Shown here piece by piece: positions 35,492 to 46,543 of a stretch of 64,000 nucleotides of DNA. Source of the DNA: Boothiomyces macroporosus. Taxonomy: Eukaryota > Chytridiomycota > Chytridiomycetes > Rhizophydiales > Terramycetaceae. Each line of letters starts with the position of its first letter. Position 1 is the first letter of the stretch. The stretch covers positions 1-64,000 of the forward strand of contig JADGKB010000060.1 in assembly GCA_027604185.1 (NCBI GenBank), given 5' to 3'. The notes under the pieces were generated by a model. The model was not told the origin of the DNA and searched no databases. It saw nothing but the letters and a program-made list of their open reading frames with translations. The position numbers and the translations under genes are program-made.

Positions 35492-37997
35492 ATGGCACAT
35501 CACTTTCAACCAAAGCAAAAAGACAAGACTCAATGGGAACATGAGTTGGAATACCCGGATGTCGATCATGAAAAGGCTCATGGGATAGGTAATTCATTCT
35601 GACTATAGGTAATTATCACGCTAACAGAAGGCAAGTAATTACTCATTGCTAGGTATCCGATTGGTAACATAAAGGTACGATATGCTAATAGCAGGTATTT
35701 CTAGTCTCAATCCGTAGGTAGGAAAAGAAATGTATCCACTGTCCTGCTCACTTCCAAACTACCTCCCTTGTACCGAAGATTATCTCATGACAATATGCGG
35801 AACCAAGCTTTTCTGATTGACGTGGAAAAGACTAGGAGAGAATTACTGTTACAAGAAGATACAAACAACGACTGCCAGATTACTGTCCAAGATCAAGGAC
35901 CAAAAATATTCACTCTAGGTACTGCTGGGTCGGAAGGTTACAGGACAGTACAAGTGAGAGGAACATATGCATTGTCAAATCTATTACAAGAGCTATCGTT
36001 GGCATCAGAGTTTGGAAGGACTTTTATCACTGTTGATTTGGAAAGATTAAATGAAAACCCTTTGCAAAGGCTTAATAGACTCATCAAATATCACTTTTGG
36101 GATGAATTAACTAGGCGAATGGATGCGAATGGCATTGAAAAGATTTGCCAAGATCCCAAAAACCAAGCTGTTGATAAAAAGAATAGGGTATATGTCCCTT
36201 TTGGCGACTTGCTAGGACAAGAATACTACAAGGATATTGCAATGAAACGACCGCATCTCAATTTAGAGATGATTGTGTTGCCAGAAAACATTACTCCTGA
36301 ATATGTAAAGAGCATCAATGCCAAGCCTGGGATTCTTGCTCTGGCATTGAGAACAAAAGAAACAAACATTGGATTGCAAATTAAAGGTGGGTTTTGCTAA
36401 TATAGGTTCACAAGATTTAATTAAAGGTTTTTTATATTAATATAGGCACTCCATTTGTAGTACCAGGTGGAAGATTCAACGAAATGTATGGCTGGGACTC
36501 TTATTTTGAAGCATTAGGCTTGTTGACTGATGGCAGAGTAGAATTGGCTCGAGGAATGGTTGAAAACTTTTGGTATGAAATTGAACGTAACTATTACCTA
36601 AACTAGACTATGGCAAGATTCTCAATGCAAATCGCTCTTATTACTTGACTCGATCACAGCCACCATTCTTGACTGACATGATGATCCAAACCTACTCCTC
36701 ACTCCAACTGAAACCGGATTTTGATCAAGCAAGGTTGAAAAAATGGATTACTACTGGTATAAAAGCAGCTGTTAAGGAATTGTTTGGAGTTTGGCTTTGT
36801 CCTCCCAGGCTGGATAGAACAACTGGGCTATCAAAGTATCATCCTGAAGGAATTGGTATTCCACCAGAAACTGAACGTAAGAGTATTTTAACAACAGCAA
36901 CTCATTTCGATCATATTATCAAGCCATATGCTTCCAGATTAGGGTTAGATATTGCTACTTTTGCTGAAAAGTACCAGAAGAATGAAATCGTTGAACCAGC
37001 ATTGGATGACTACTTTTTACATGATCGTGCAGTGAGAGAAAGTGGTCATGATACTACATACCGATTCGAGAAACGCTGTGCTCATTTGGCTACAGTCGAT
37101 TTAAACAGTTTGCTGTTTAAATATGAAGTTGATTTGGCAGAAATGCTCAGCACACATTGCAATGGATATATCTGGGTATATGTCAAAAACGGTACCAATA
37201 ATATCAATTACGACAACTTTTTGGAATGGTTCAGGCTTATCGAGTCTGACAAATTAATCAAAAACTTTACCGAGTGGAACACGAGTTGGGCAAAAGGAGT
37301 GATGATTTTTGAACAGTATGCTTCCAAGAGCGAAATCATCAAAGGAAAATATGTGGATTATAAAGTTTGTAGCGATATTGGCAACATTTTCGCAGTGAAA
37401 CTATCAATTGAAATATTCAGGGAAATAGCTCTTCGAACAAGAGAAGCAATCAACAAATACCTCTGGTGTGAAGAATCAAACTTGTACTATGACTATGATT
37501 GTTCAGTGCTAATGCGATCAGCGTACCAATCAGCAACTGCTTTTTGGCCATTATGGGCAAAAATCCCTGATCCTCAACGAGCAAAGAAGCTCGTAAAGAA
37601 GTGCATCAAACTGTTTGCATTGCCTGGTGGGATAGTATCCGGCACACTTGAATCCAGAGGACATATTTGTTTGGATAGACCCGAACGACAGTGGGACTTT
37701 CCATTTGGCTGGGCACCACACCAAATCCTCGCTTGGCAAGGCTTACAAAACTATGGATATACAAATGAACAAAAAGAGCTAGTATACCGCTGGTTATACT
37801 CAATAACAAAGTCATTTGTCGAATACAATGGTGTAGTCCCTGAAAAATTCAATGTCGATGTAATTACCCATCAAGTAAATGTAGAGTACGGCAACGTTGG
37901 AACCGACTTTAAATTTGTGGCTAAAGAAGGGTTTGGATGGATGAATGCAAGCTACCAAGTAATTATTTCTAACCTAGATTGGCCTGACGTTACTTGA
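35492..37997 (+). CDS. NTH1: Neutral (cytosolic) trehalase, GH37
   Basis: Hydrolyses trehalose to glucose in the cytosol; about 784 aa. Visible: RRLSHD (PKA/14-3-3-type site), the calcium-binding loop [12 protein letters not shown], trehalase signature [15 protein letters not shown] and signature [12 protein letters not shown]. This N-terminal regulatory layout is that of fungal neutral trehalases. Introns: 35589-35608 (20), 35631-35652 (22, GC-AG), 35675-35704 (30, less certain), 36387-36445 (59, three stacked units) and 36587-36606 (20). With these the length is 785 codons exactly. The N-terminal 75 residues before RRLSHD are poorly conserved, so the GC-AG and 30-nt introns are tentative; the rest is firm. 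Confidence 0.9.
35631..35652 (+). other. GC-AG intron, 22 nt (trehalase)
   Basis: Donor GCAAGT and acceptor TAG, joining ..[12 protein letters not shown]. Using the GT three bases further in gives an early stop. The donor matches the usual GC-AG consensus and the second GC-AG intron in the UBP8 gene. Confidence 0.6.
36387..36445 (+). other. Stack of three intron-like units (59 nt) in trehalase
   Basis: Homology fixes the outer borders ([13 protein letters not shown]). The 59 nt between them divide without remainder into GT..AG units 36387-36405 (19), 36406-36426 (21) and 36427-36445 (19), each of the genome's normal intron size and each with a TAAT/TTAA near its AG. It may instead be one long intron. 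Confidence 0.65.
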
Positions 37998-38142
37998 TAC
38001 TAAGCTTGAACGACATTTGGCACACTTGGTACATCCCGACAAGATATTCAATAAAAAAATGTAATTGTTGGATTACTTTCAAAAGTGTCCACTCAGGGCA
38101 GAACAAAATGCAACTACACCAAAACGAGAGTGTTTTTATTAT

Positions 38143-40039
38143 CTACTCCATGACAACATCTTCAGTTTTGACCTGTATAGGAATAGGATCACCGTATTCG
38201 TTTGGCACATAGCTACTAAACTGTTTGATATAAAAGCACATGTACCTAAATTAATAGCTATTACACATTGCATTTCATTACTTGTGCATGGTCGACTATA
38301 GATACATTATGATCATCGAATTCAAACCATATATCATTGATTTTACAAAAGGCTTTGTAGTGGCCAGTGTCCAACTTTCCTTCGTGACAAACAACTGCAA
38401 ACAAGTTGTATTGGTAACTTGGTACGCCATCACTATATTATCTTTGCTTACCTCACACTGTCATAGTTTTGTTTGTTTGGAGTACGGCTGCTTTTGGATT
38501 TGTTCATCATACTCCGCATTTTAACTGCTCTAGTTGTATGTGGTGTCATGTCCAGCTGTGATGGGATCTTTACTTTGGTGTCAATCTTGTTTGAAGTTGC
38601 TAATGAATGCTCAAAGCGTTTGAATTGTATGCTGAGCACGGGTGGTAGTGTTTTCATTGACAACTGTTTAATCGCTTCTTCAAATGATCCACAAGACTTG
38701 CAGTGGTACTGGTTACTACCAAGCTTTTCAGGAACAGTAAACCTATATTAAAATGACTTGCTCATCAAGACACTCTGAAAGAGTATATTCAGCTTCGTCT
38801 CCATCAGGCTTCTTTTTCTTTGTTTGCTTGGCAGAAGACTTGATTTCAAGTGACAAATCCAAAATAGGATCATAAGAAAATGTGACATTGTTGCACTGCA
38901 AGCAAGTAACATCTGATTGCAGTATCCCTCCAAACACTTTGTGTACGACACATTTACAATTTGAAGAGTCCAGAGTGCCTGGTTTTAAATATACTTACCA
39001 CTACAGTTATTGTGAATTTCATCGAGAATCGAAATGAAAAATTCGTGGGCATCTTGTTGGGAATAGCCAGCCAAGTGTTTCTGCGACATCCACATTGCGT
39101 ACAAGAAAGCATGAGGAGTAAATGGAGTAGTGTCAGTAGCATAAAACTGACTAAACAGCTTGTCCAACTGACATGCCATACAAGTTGATGCTTCCTTTTG
39201 ACACTTTCGTGAGGAATGCTTATCGCTAAGGAAATGGGCTTTCAAGAACGGGTTGTGCAAAAAGGTTTGCAATATGGTATTCATAAAGCAAGTGGACCCC
39301 ATATTTCTCAACCCTCTAATCCCCAAGCATTTTAAAGGCGATGAAAACTGTGAAATTTTGGATGTCTCGCTATTTGAAGGCTTCCACAATGGAAACGCTT
39401 GCAACGTGCCGTACGGATCTTTTTAACGAATAATTACCTCTGATCCTACAGATTATGTGATTCAGGTTAAATTGCTCAGCATGTAGGATCTTTTCCAGTT
39501 CGTGATCGACTATATAATCATTACATTCCAAGCAGAATACAGCGCAACGGGACATATCCATGGCTATATTAAATCGCAAGAACCGAAATTGTGCTTCTTT
39601 TCTTTCATGTGTGGTATTAAATGTGAATCTGCCCAACAGCCAATGAACACACAATGCAAGCAGGCATGTAATCTGGAAATAGCCAAAAATTCATCGCATA
39701 TCGAGCACATTGGTGTTGGTAACTGCGTTAAACAGGAATACTTTATCCGCCAATGCAATTATTTTCTCCATCCCACTCGCTTGTAGAGCCTTTTTCTTTT
39801 TCTGAGTTGAACTGGCTTTCGATTGCACTGAATCCAGCTGGTCATCTATTTGGTCATCCACCTCCAGCATGATTTTTAGTTCTTTGCCTGGTATTAAAGT
39901 GATGATTCCCTTTCTTGTGAATTTTGAGGTAATGTCGATTGTGGTATAGAAGCGAATATCGCACTAGTCCTTGGTAGGCTTCCAACAGAGGAGTGAATTG
40001 CTGCTGCCGTTTTAGAGCTTCTAGGTGATTGCAGTTCAT
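38143..40039 (-). CDS. UBP8: SAGA ubiquitin hydrolase Ubp8/USP22
   Basis: Removes ubiquitin from histone H2B within SAGA; about 568 aa. N-terminal ZnF-UBP (MNCNHL, then CSIC...RLHACLHC.FIGCW..SH...H...KHNF, then FCLECNDY), then the USP domain with catalytic Cys in GLRNMGSTCFMN, QQDAHEF, zinc cysteines and catalytic His in GHYKAFCK. Introns: 38246-38264, 38433-38451, 38753-38771 (19, GC-AG), 38979-38998, 39419-39437, 39564-39583 and 39723-39741. The first intron is unsettled; 39910-39964 (55 nt) restores frame but is unusually long. A TATA box (CTATAAATA, minus strand, near 40127-40138) supports ATG 40039 as first start. The insert of about 50 residues between CNHL and CSIC is unlike other Ubp8 proteins. 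Confidence 0.87.
38753..38771 (-). other. GC-AG intron, 19 nt (UBP8)
   Basis: Donor GCAAGT, acceptor ATAG. Removing it gives LSECLDE-FTVPEKLGSN, which aligns with the conserved CLD.F..PE.L of Ubp8/USP22. The only GT nearby would give a 15-nt intron and the wrong frame. Confidence 0.8.
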
Positions 40040-40423
40040 TTGGTTTTTTTACACGAAACGATCTGCTCGAAAACAAACAAACCACTTGGTGATGGTGGAT
40101 CAAGCCAAACAGTAATATATTTGGAGTTTTATTTATAGAGATTGAGTTGTTTGTCTTGAGGTAGTGGATCACATGATTTTGTGGTAATGTCCAAAATGAA
40201 CTCTTAATTAGTACCAAGATATTGGATCAATTACTAATACTATATCTCGATCGCTTGGATTTTTGAGTACAGATAATTCCTTCAAGAATTTGTCACTGCC
40301 AATCTCTGCCGCAGATTCGCTTCTTATAAAGCACCGAGCATTGCTATCGCTGCTGTGAGGTTTCATTGGTTGATATCCTCAATTTGTCTTGTTTTAAATT
40401 TTCTCATTTTTCTTTTTTCCAGG
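40040..40423. promoter_or_regulatory. Divergent promoter UBP8 / ELP3
   Basis: A 384-bp spacer between two head-to-head genes. The UBP8 side has a TATA box near 40127-40138. A pyrimidine-rich run (TTTTTCTTTTTTCCAG) ends immediately before the ELP3 ATG. Confidence 0.55.
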
Positions 40424-42122
<1,699 letters not shown>

Positions 42123-43631
42123 TAAATCGTTGCATTACCATTTTGAAGTTCATTTATTTAAATGGCGGTGTAGAGATGAATGTCTGCATTCGGGCAATGC
42201 AGGGAAAAATCTTTCTTTTCGGGTACCACATTCACCTTTAAATAAAAAGTATTCCTATGAGATAATATGTTTCCTAAACTTAAAACCATATGGTACTAAC
42301 CAAGGGCATCCTTTCTGCATGAATAACCAATTACTTTATATATTTCCTAAATTTCCAGTTCACATCCACGGAAAAGTTTTTCAGCATCTATCGTAATAAA
42401 TCCACTGATCAAATTTATCCTTGTTATAGCATGCAATGCAACTGATTGAAGAATCGCGTTGGTTGTTTTAGAATCGTAAAGTTGTGAAAGGTTTGGTTGT
42501 AGATTACCATAGTAATGTACAATTATAGAATTATTAACTAGCAGTGTCTAATCAGCTTTAATATTATCTTGATCGTATTTTAATATCCTTAAATTTAGCA
42601 ATCTTGAAATTTACAATATTCCTACAATAATCTGGTACGCTAATCCGTCCAAACTTGTATTGATCAATACGTATTTGCCATGGCTAGACAATAAATGGCA
42701 AGAGCTGACGATTTAGTTTGCGGGGTTTGATTCCCGTGTTAATTACAAATAGGAATGGTTCCGTACTGTTACACGATCACAGGGGTTGGTACGTTTTTGG
42801 TGGCTGGGGACTTTCCTAATAAGGGTATACGATTAGCAAAAGGATTTATTACACAGAGATTTCCTATAAAACGATTAAACTGTAAAGCAGATGGGTGCTA
42901 TCGGGATACACTAGTTTATCTGGTATATATTAACCTATTTAGAGTACATATTTTCGAAATCGCCAAGTGTAATGTTTTTGCCCAGATTAAAATCGGTGGC
43001 TGATATTGCAGAGACCTTACTCACATGGTACCAAGTAGAAAAGGCCTTTGACGAGGTTAGCACTTGCAGCTGGAGCACTTTAATCCTGTCAACTAGCTCC
43101 AGTGCATTCTACAACGCGCTACGCATAAAAGTTTAAAAGCATCCTAAAACCTGCCTAAATTCTAGATGTTTCTGTGTATTGCTAATTAATAGTACATGAG
43201 GCTTGGCTGCTAAACTTTCAATTAACAGTATTCATTGGCAGCCTTTTAGTACAGTACTTTTCGCAGTTTAGCCTAAATATATCTGATTACAAAGTGTTTT
43301 ACTTTATGGAAGATGTAGCTCCATTACCAATATTTAGATATCAAACTCGCGGCAAAGATAACGGCACCAAAGGTATTGTAAGTGATAAGGAACTTGCAAG
43401 GAACGCAATTGAAATGAAATACACTCCTTAAGGAGATCATAAATTTATCGAATTAGAGCGTATTGGAGCTTAACCTCTGGAAATTGGCATGCGCTTTCGT
43501 CCTTTAACCGCTTTATCAGTTAGCCTAGCACCTGCTACCCAGTTGATTTAATTGTAGCCGATATTATTCAAAAGTTTTTCAAGAAGGAATATTTATCTGA
43601 AGCGCAACTCCTCGTTTTTTTATCCTTTTTT
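42123..43631. other. Gene-poor stretch with possible decayed or tiny genes
   Basis: About 1.5 kb without a firm gene. Weak candidates: (a) minus strand 42158-42387, which can be spliced into 53 codons (introns of 20, 27 and 21 nt), with no known match; (b) plus-strand frame 42755-43003, starting at an ATG and containing a 20-nt GT..AG segment; (c) a plus-strand frame from ATG 43306 (MEDVAPLPIFRY...) whose protein-like reading continues past several TAA stops to about 43600. None resembles a family I know. Confidence 0.4.
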
Positions 43632-44248
43632 ATGTTTCCGTGTGATATTCAAATAAGACAACAAACGCAGAGAGCTAGATGCTGTGAAGGTATTGGTACG
43701 CCTTTGATTTCAAGTTATATGTAGTAGTTGCGTTAACCAAAGGGACCCCATGTTTATCTTGGAGGCTGTATTTGACAAACCAACAGCTCTAACTGAGGTA
43801 GATCATTATTAACCAGTTTTCAAATTACAATTTTGTCTATCATTTGAGTCTTTTTAGTAATTATGGAAATCTTGCTTGTAGTAACGTTTCATTACATGGA
43901 ACGGTGTATGAAAACCTAGTTGGTGCTTCTGTTGTTCCAGGTACTATCCTAACCGACCCAGTGGATAACGAATACAAGATTTTCTTTGTTTTCGATGATC
44001 TGGCCGTCAGGTTCCCTGGTGAATACTATTTCCTCTGTACGATTATAGATATGGATACGTAAATATATTTCTTAGTTAGGTATGCTACTAAATACGTAAT
44101 GTCAACAGCATTTCCCGTCTGTTTCCGACGCATGTTTCGAACACCCAGAAGCGAAACGGTACTTCAGCAAGGTTTGAAAATCCAAGGAATTTACGATAAA
44201 AACTCTAGAGAATACAGGAGAAAGTGCGGCTTTGAAATATATAACTAG
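43632..44248 (+). CDS. Velvet-domain protein
   Basis: Velvet-family DNA-binding regulator (VosA/VelB type), 184 aa, essentially the domain alone. The opening IRQQTQRARCCEG matches the velvet start (QQP.RARMCG), FFVFDDLAVRFPGEYYF matches F.F.DLSVR.EG.FRL, and VLQQGLKIQGIYDK matches FA.QG.KI..RKD. In fungi these proteins link development with secondary metabolism. Introns: 43721-43742 (22), 43798-43816 (19) and 44059-44079 (21); the frame closes exactly. An alternative first intron 43690-43714 also keeps frame but loses the GIGTPLISS stretch. The proline triplet usual after CG is missing, and the N-terminus could extend upstream. Confidence 0.82.
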
Positions 44249-44307
44249 AAATTCAATAAAACTATTGGTTAAACTGTCCTGTTTTTCATTTAAAAGAGAT
44301 ACAAGCA

Positions 44308-44943
44308 ATGGCGTGCCGCAAAATTAAAGAATGGATTCAATCAACTTTCGTAACTCTTCCTCACGGCCAGCTTGACAGCTGAAGTCTAATGAACAGAGAT
44401 CAACTTTTCTTTACATCAAAGCCAAGTAATTACTTGATTACATTGGCTTTAAAACAATTTTTTCCATGAAACCGGGAACTGATTCCAAGTGTCGAATGGT
44501 ATTTGGGACCAACTCTTTATCAATCTGGCTTTAATTATACCTCTTTGCTCTTGCTCGAATATCTATTATTTTCCATTTACATGGAAATGGGTATCAAATT
44601 GTGTAAAGGGTCAAGAAAACAAGCTCTACCTTTAAATCCTAGCACTAGGACCATAAGCCAGTTGCGTGATTACTTTTATTTCTGTCTCCTGAATTATCAA
44701 AGTGAAGTACTGTGGATTATCTCTACCTTTATTGATATATCCAACAAAAAGAAATCTTTCTATCTCTTCATGTGGAGAAAATCAAAGTACGGCAACATTT
44801 TTAAACTAAACCCAACTCAATATCTCTTCCTATCAGAGAGCGCACAAGAGAAACTCTGGACTAAAATCAGAAACCTTGGCCAGCTAGTCTGTCAATTTCA
44901 ACAACAGATCGACCAGCAAGTGCAGCTACCAATACCACAGTGA
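44308..44943 (+). CDS. Hypothetical protein
   Basis: The frame 44470-44943 is open and protein-like (VEWYLGPTLYQSGF..., RTISQLRDYFYFCLLNYQSEVLWIISTF) but has no upstream ATG. A model from ATG 44308 with introns 44350-44378 (29 nt) and 44426-44489 (64 nt, containing a single AG at its end) gives 180 aa, MACRKIKEWIQSTF.... Both introns are longer than normal here, so the 5' part is weak. An internal ATG at 44581 is the fallback start. I do not recognise a family. It precedes LSM3 by 92 bp. Confidence 0.4.
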
Positions 44944-45035
44944 TCAGCAGCAAACAACCACCAGACTAAAAACTACCAGACTAAAACCATCACTTCCTTT
45001 TCTCCATTTCAGGAGAAAAAAAAGATTCAAAAAAA

Positions 45036-45318
45036 ATGGAAACTACAGATGCAGACCAACCACTCGATCTCATCCGCTTATCACTATCGGAAAATATTTA
45101 TGTGAAAATGAGAGGAGGAAGAGAGCTTTCTGGACTACTGCATGCCTACGATCAGCATATGAATATGGTACTTGGAGACGTTACAGAGACGATTTCTACA
45201 GTAGAAGAAGATGAAATTAATGTAAATTTGGTTAATATAGTTGGTAAAGAAAAAGTATGAAATGTTGTTTGTTAGGGGAGATGGAGTTATCCTTGTTTGC
45301 CCACCAAAACGAAAGTAA
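45036..45318 (+). CDS. LSM3: Sm-like protein LSM3
   Basis: Subunit of the Lsm1-7 and Lsm2-8 rings that bind oligo(U) RNA in mRNA decay and U6 snRNP; 87 aa. Sm1: [40 protein letters not shown]; Sm2: [15 protein letters not shown]. One 19-nt intron (45222-45240) must be removed to reach Sm2; unspliced, the frame stops before it. Start ATG 45036 follows an A-rich leader. The stop overlaps AATAAA. Confidence 0.95.
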
Positions 45319-45400
45319 TAAAAATGAATATGGATTAGAGTTCCAGATAGATTTATTGTAAACGGAAGGAAGCGGATTAGAAAAGATGATTATTGAGTAT

Positions 45401-46009
45401 TTAATATGCAGATACACCGAGAATATTTCCAGCAGGACTGTAATTACAAGTAACGTAGCCATTCTTTCTTCCACACCCAACTTGTGTAGTTTCTTTCCAC
45501 ACAATTTGGGTGTAATGCCCGTATATACCAAAGTTGCCATCAATTGGCTGACCGCTATAATTAGCTTTTTCAGCCAACCAAGCTGTCATTGCACCTGCAC
45601 AAGATGAATCATCTCCCATATAAATATTCTCACCGCTTCTACCAGAGTGATGAAAGCTACCAGTCGCAGCCATTGTATCTGACCAGCTTTGAGCTGTAGA
45701 TGCTAATTGCGAACTGTATGTAAGTGGTGGCGCACCAACAAGTGCTCTTGCAGTATTATGTAACGCCAGACATCCAAAATCACCCACTGCTTGTTGCACT
45801 TGCTGGGCAACTTGACTGACAACACTTTGAAAGTTTGGCTTGGCTACTGGTTTCGGTGCAGGTGGAGCTGGTTTAGGAGCAGGCGGTAAAGTTTTGACAG
45901 GTGCAACAGTTGTCGTTGTGGAAGTTGGCTTAGGTCTGTTTGTTTTCCAGCACATACCGGTTTGCGTTGAAATTACAGTTGAGGCTAATAGTACAATTTG
46001 ATGAAGCAT
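45401..46009 (-). CDS. Secreted CAP/PR-1 family protein
   Basis: 202 aa: signal peptide (MLHQIVLLASTVIST), a Thr/Pro/Ala-rich linker (residues 25-60, with APKPAPPAPKP) and a C-terminal CAP domain. CAP motifs: ALHNTARAL, SGENIY, GHYTQIVWKETTQVGCG and the end YVTCNYSPAGN. The conserved His and Glu of the cavity are present. Fungal relatives (Pry) bind sterols and fatty acids outside the cell. No intron. Function as a secreted lipid-binding protein is inferred from family. Confidence 0.92.
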   Translation of the reverse strand: MLHQIVLLASTVISTQTGMCWKTNRPKPTSTTTTVAPVKTLPPAPKPAPPAPKPVAKPNFQSVVSQVAQQVQQAVGDFGCLALHNTARALVGAPPLTYSSQLASTAQSWSDTMAATGSFHHSGRSGENIYMGDDSSCAGAMTAWLAEKANYSGQPIDGNFGIYGHYTQIVWKETTQVGCGRKNGYVTCNYSPAGNILGVSAY

Positions 46010-46040
46010 TTAATCTATACAAGTTTTTTCCTGAGGTGTC

Positions 46041-46326
46041 TCATATATAACTTTGGTGGCAACCATGGGCTTTACAAGTGACGCCATTATTTTGGTTGCC
46101 TCTTTGTAGTAATACAGATTCTAGCATGTAAAGTTGTTTGATGTCGAAATGGGATTGTGCCTGTTGGGTCGCTCTCCTACAAGAGTTAACAGAGTCTATA
46201 AAACCAATGACTAAATGGTTATTCTTATTTTCCAAGGCAAAATTCACACGCTCCAAGTAGCACTCGATATCGGTCGTGATATCACTTATCACCTGCAGCG
46301 TTATAACCTCATACAAGAAATTTCAT
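46041..46326 (-). CDS. Small protein, possible CWF19L1/DBR1-like N-terminus
   Basis: A 22-nt intron (46293-46314) joins ATG 46326 (MKFL) to a frame open to 46041, giving 87 aa. The start KFLVISDITTDIECYLERVNFALENKNNHLVIGFIDS resembles the first strands of the CwfJ/DBR1-type metallophosphoesterase fold (K.LV.GDV.G.....RV......FD...), but the rest of that domain is absent. It ends just upstream of the CAP gene on the same strand. It may be a truncated relative or a chance match. Confidence 0.4.
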
Positions 46327-46543
46327 AATATGAGAGGAATGATTATAGTACTGTATTTCATTGAATGTACTACTTTGAGGAACTACCCTCACTGTAAACA
46401 ATGCAAACTTCCTAAAGTTCCACAAACCTCAAACCATCTTCCATCTCTTTAGTTTTTGAGCCGCTAGCCGTTCTGTATACGGAAAACGTTTCACATTAGC
46501 GTGTTTTCAAAAAAAAATAATATCCAATCTTTTTCAAATATCC

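Noticed and set aside
35653..35717. Four stacked introns in the trehalase 5' region
   Set aside because: GT..AG units of 22, 20 and 23 nt abut here too, but removing all of them leaves the wrong reading frame for RRLSHD; only some combinations work.
42158..42387. Minus-strand 53-codon spliced gene next to ELP3
   Set aside because: Needs three introns, one of 27 nt, for a peptide without relatives; kept only as a weak note in the gene-poor entry.
42690..42755. Possible tRNA 3' half (GGTTTGATTCCC-like T arm)
   Set aside because: The T stem pairs poorly, and no D arm, anticodon arm or acceptor stem can be built upstream.
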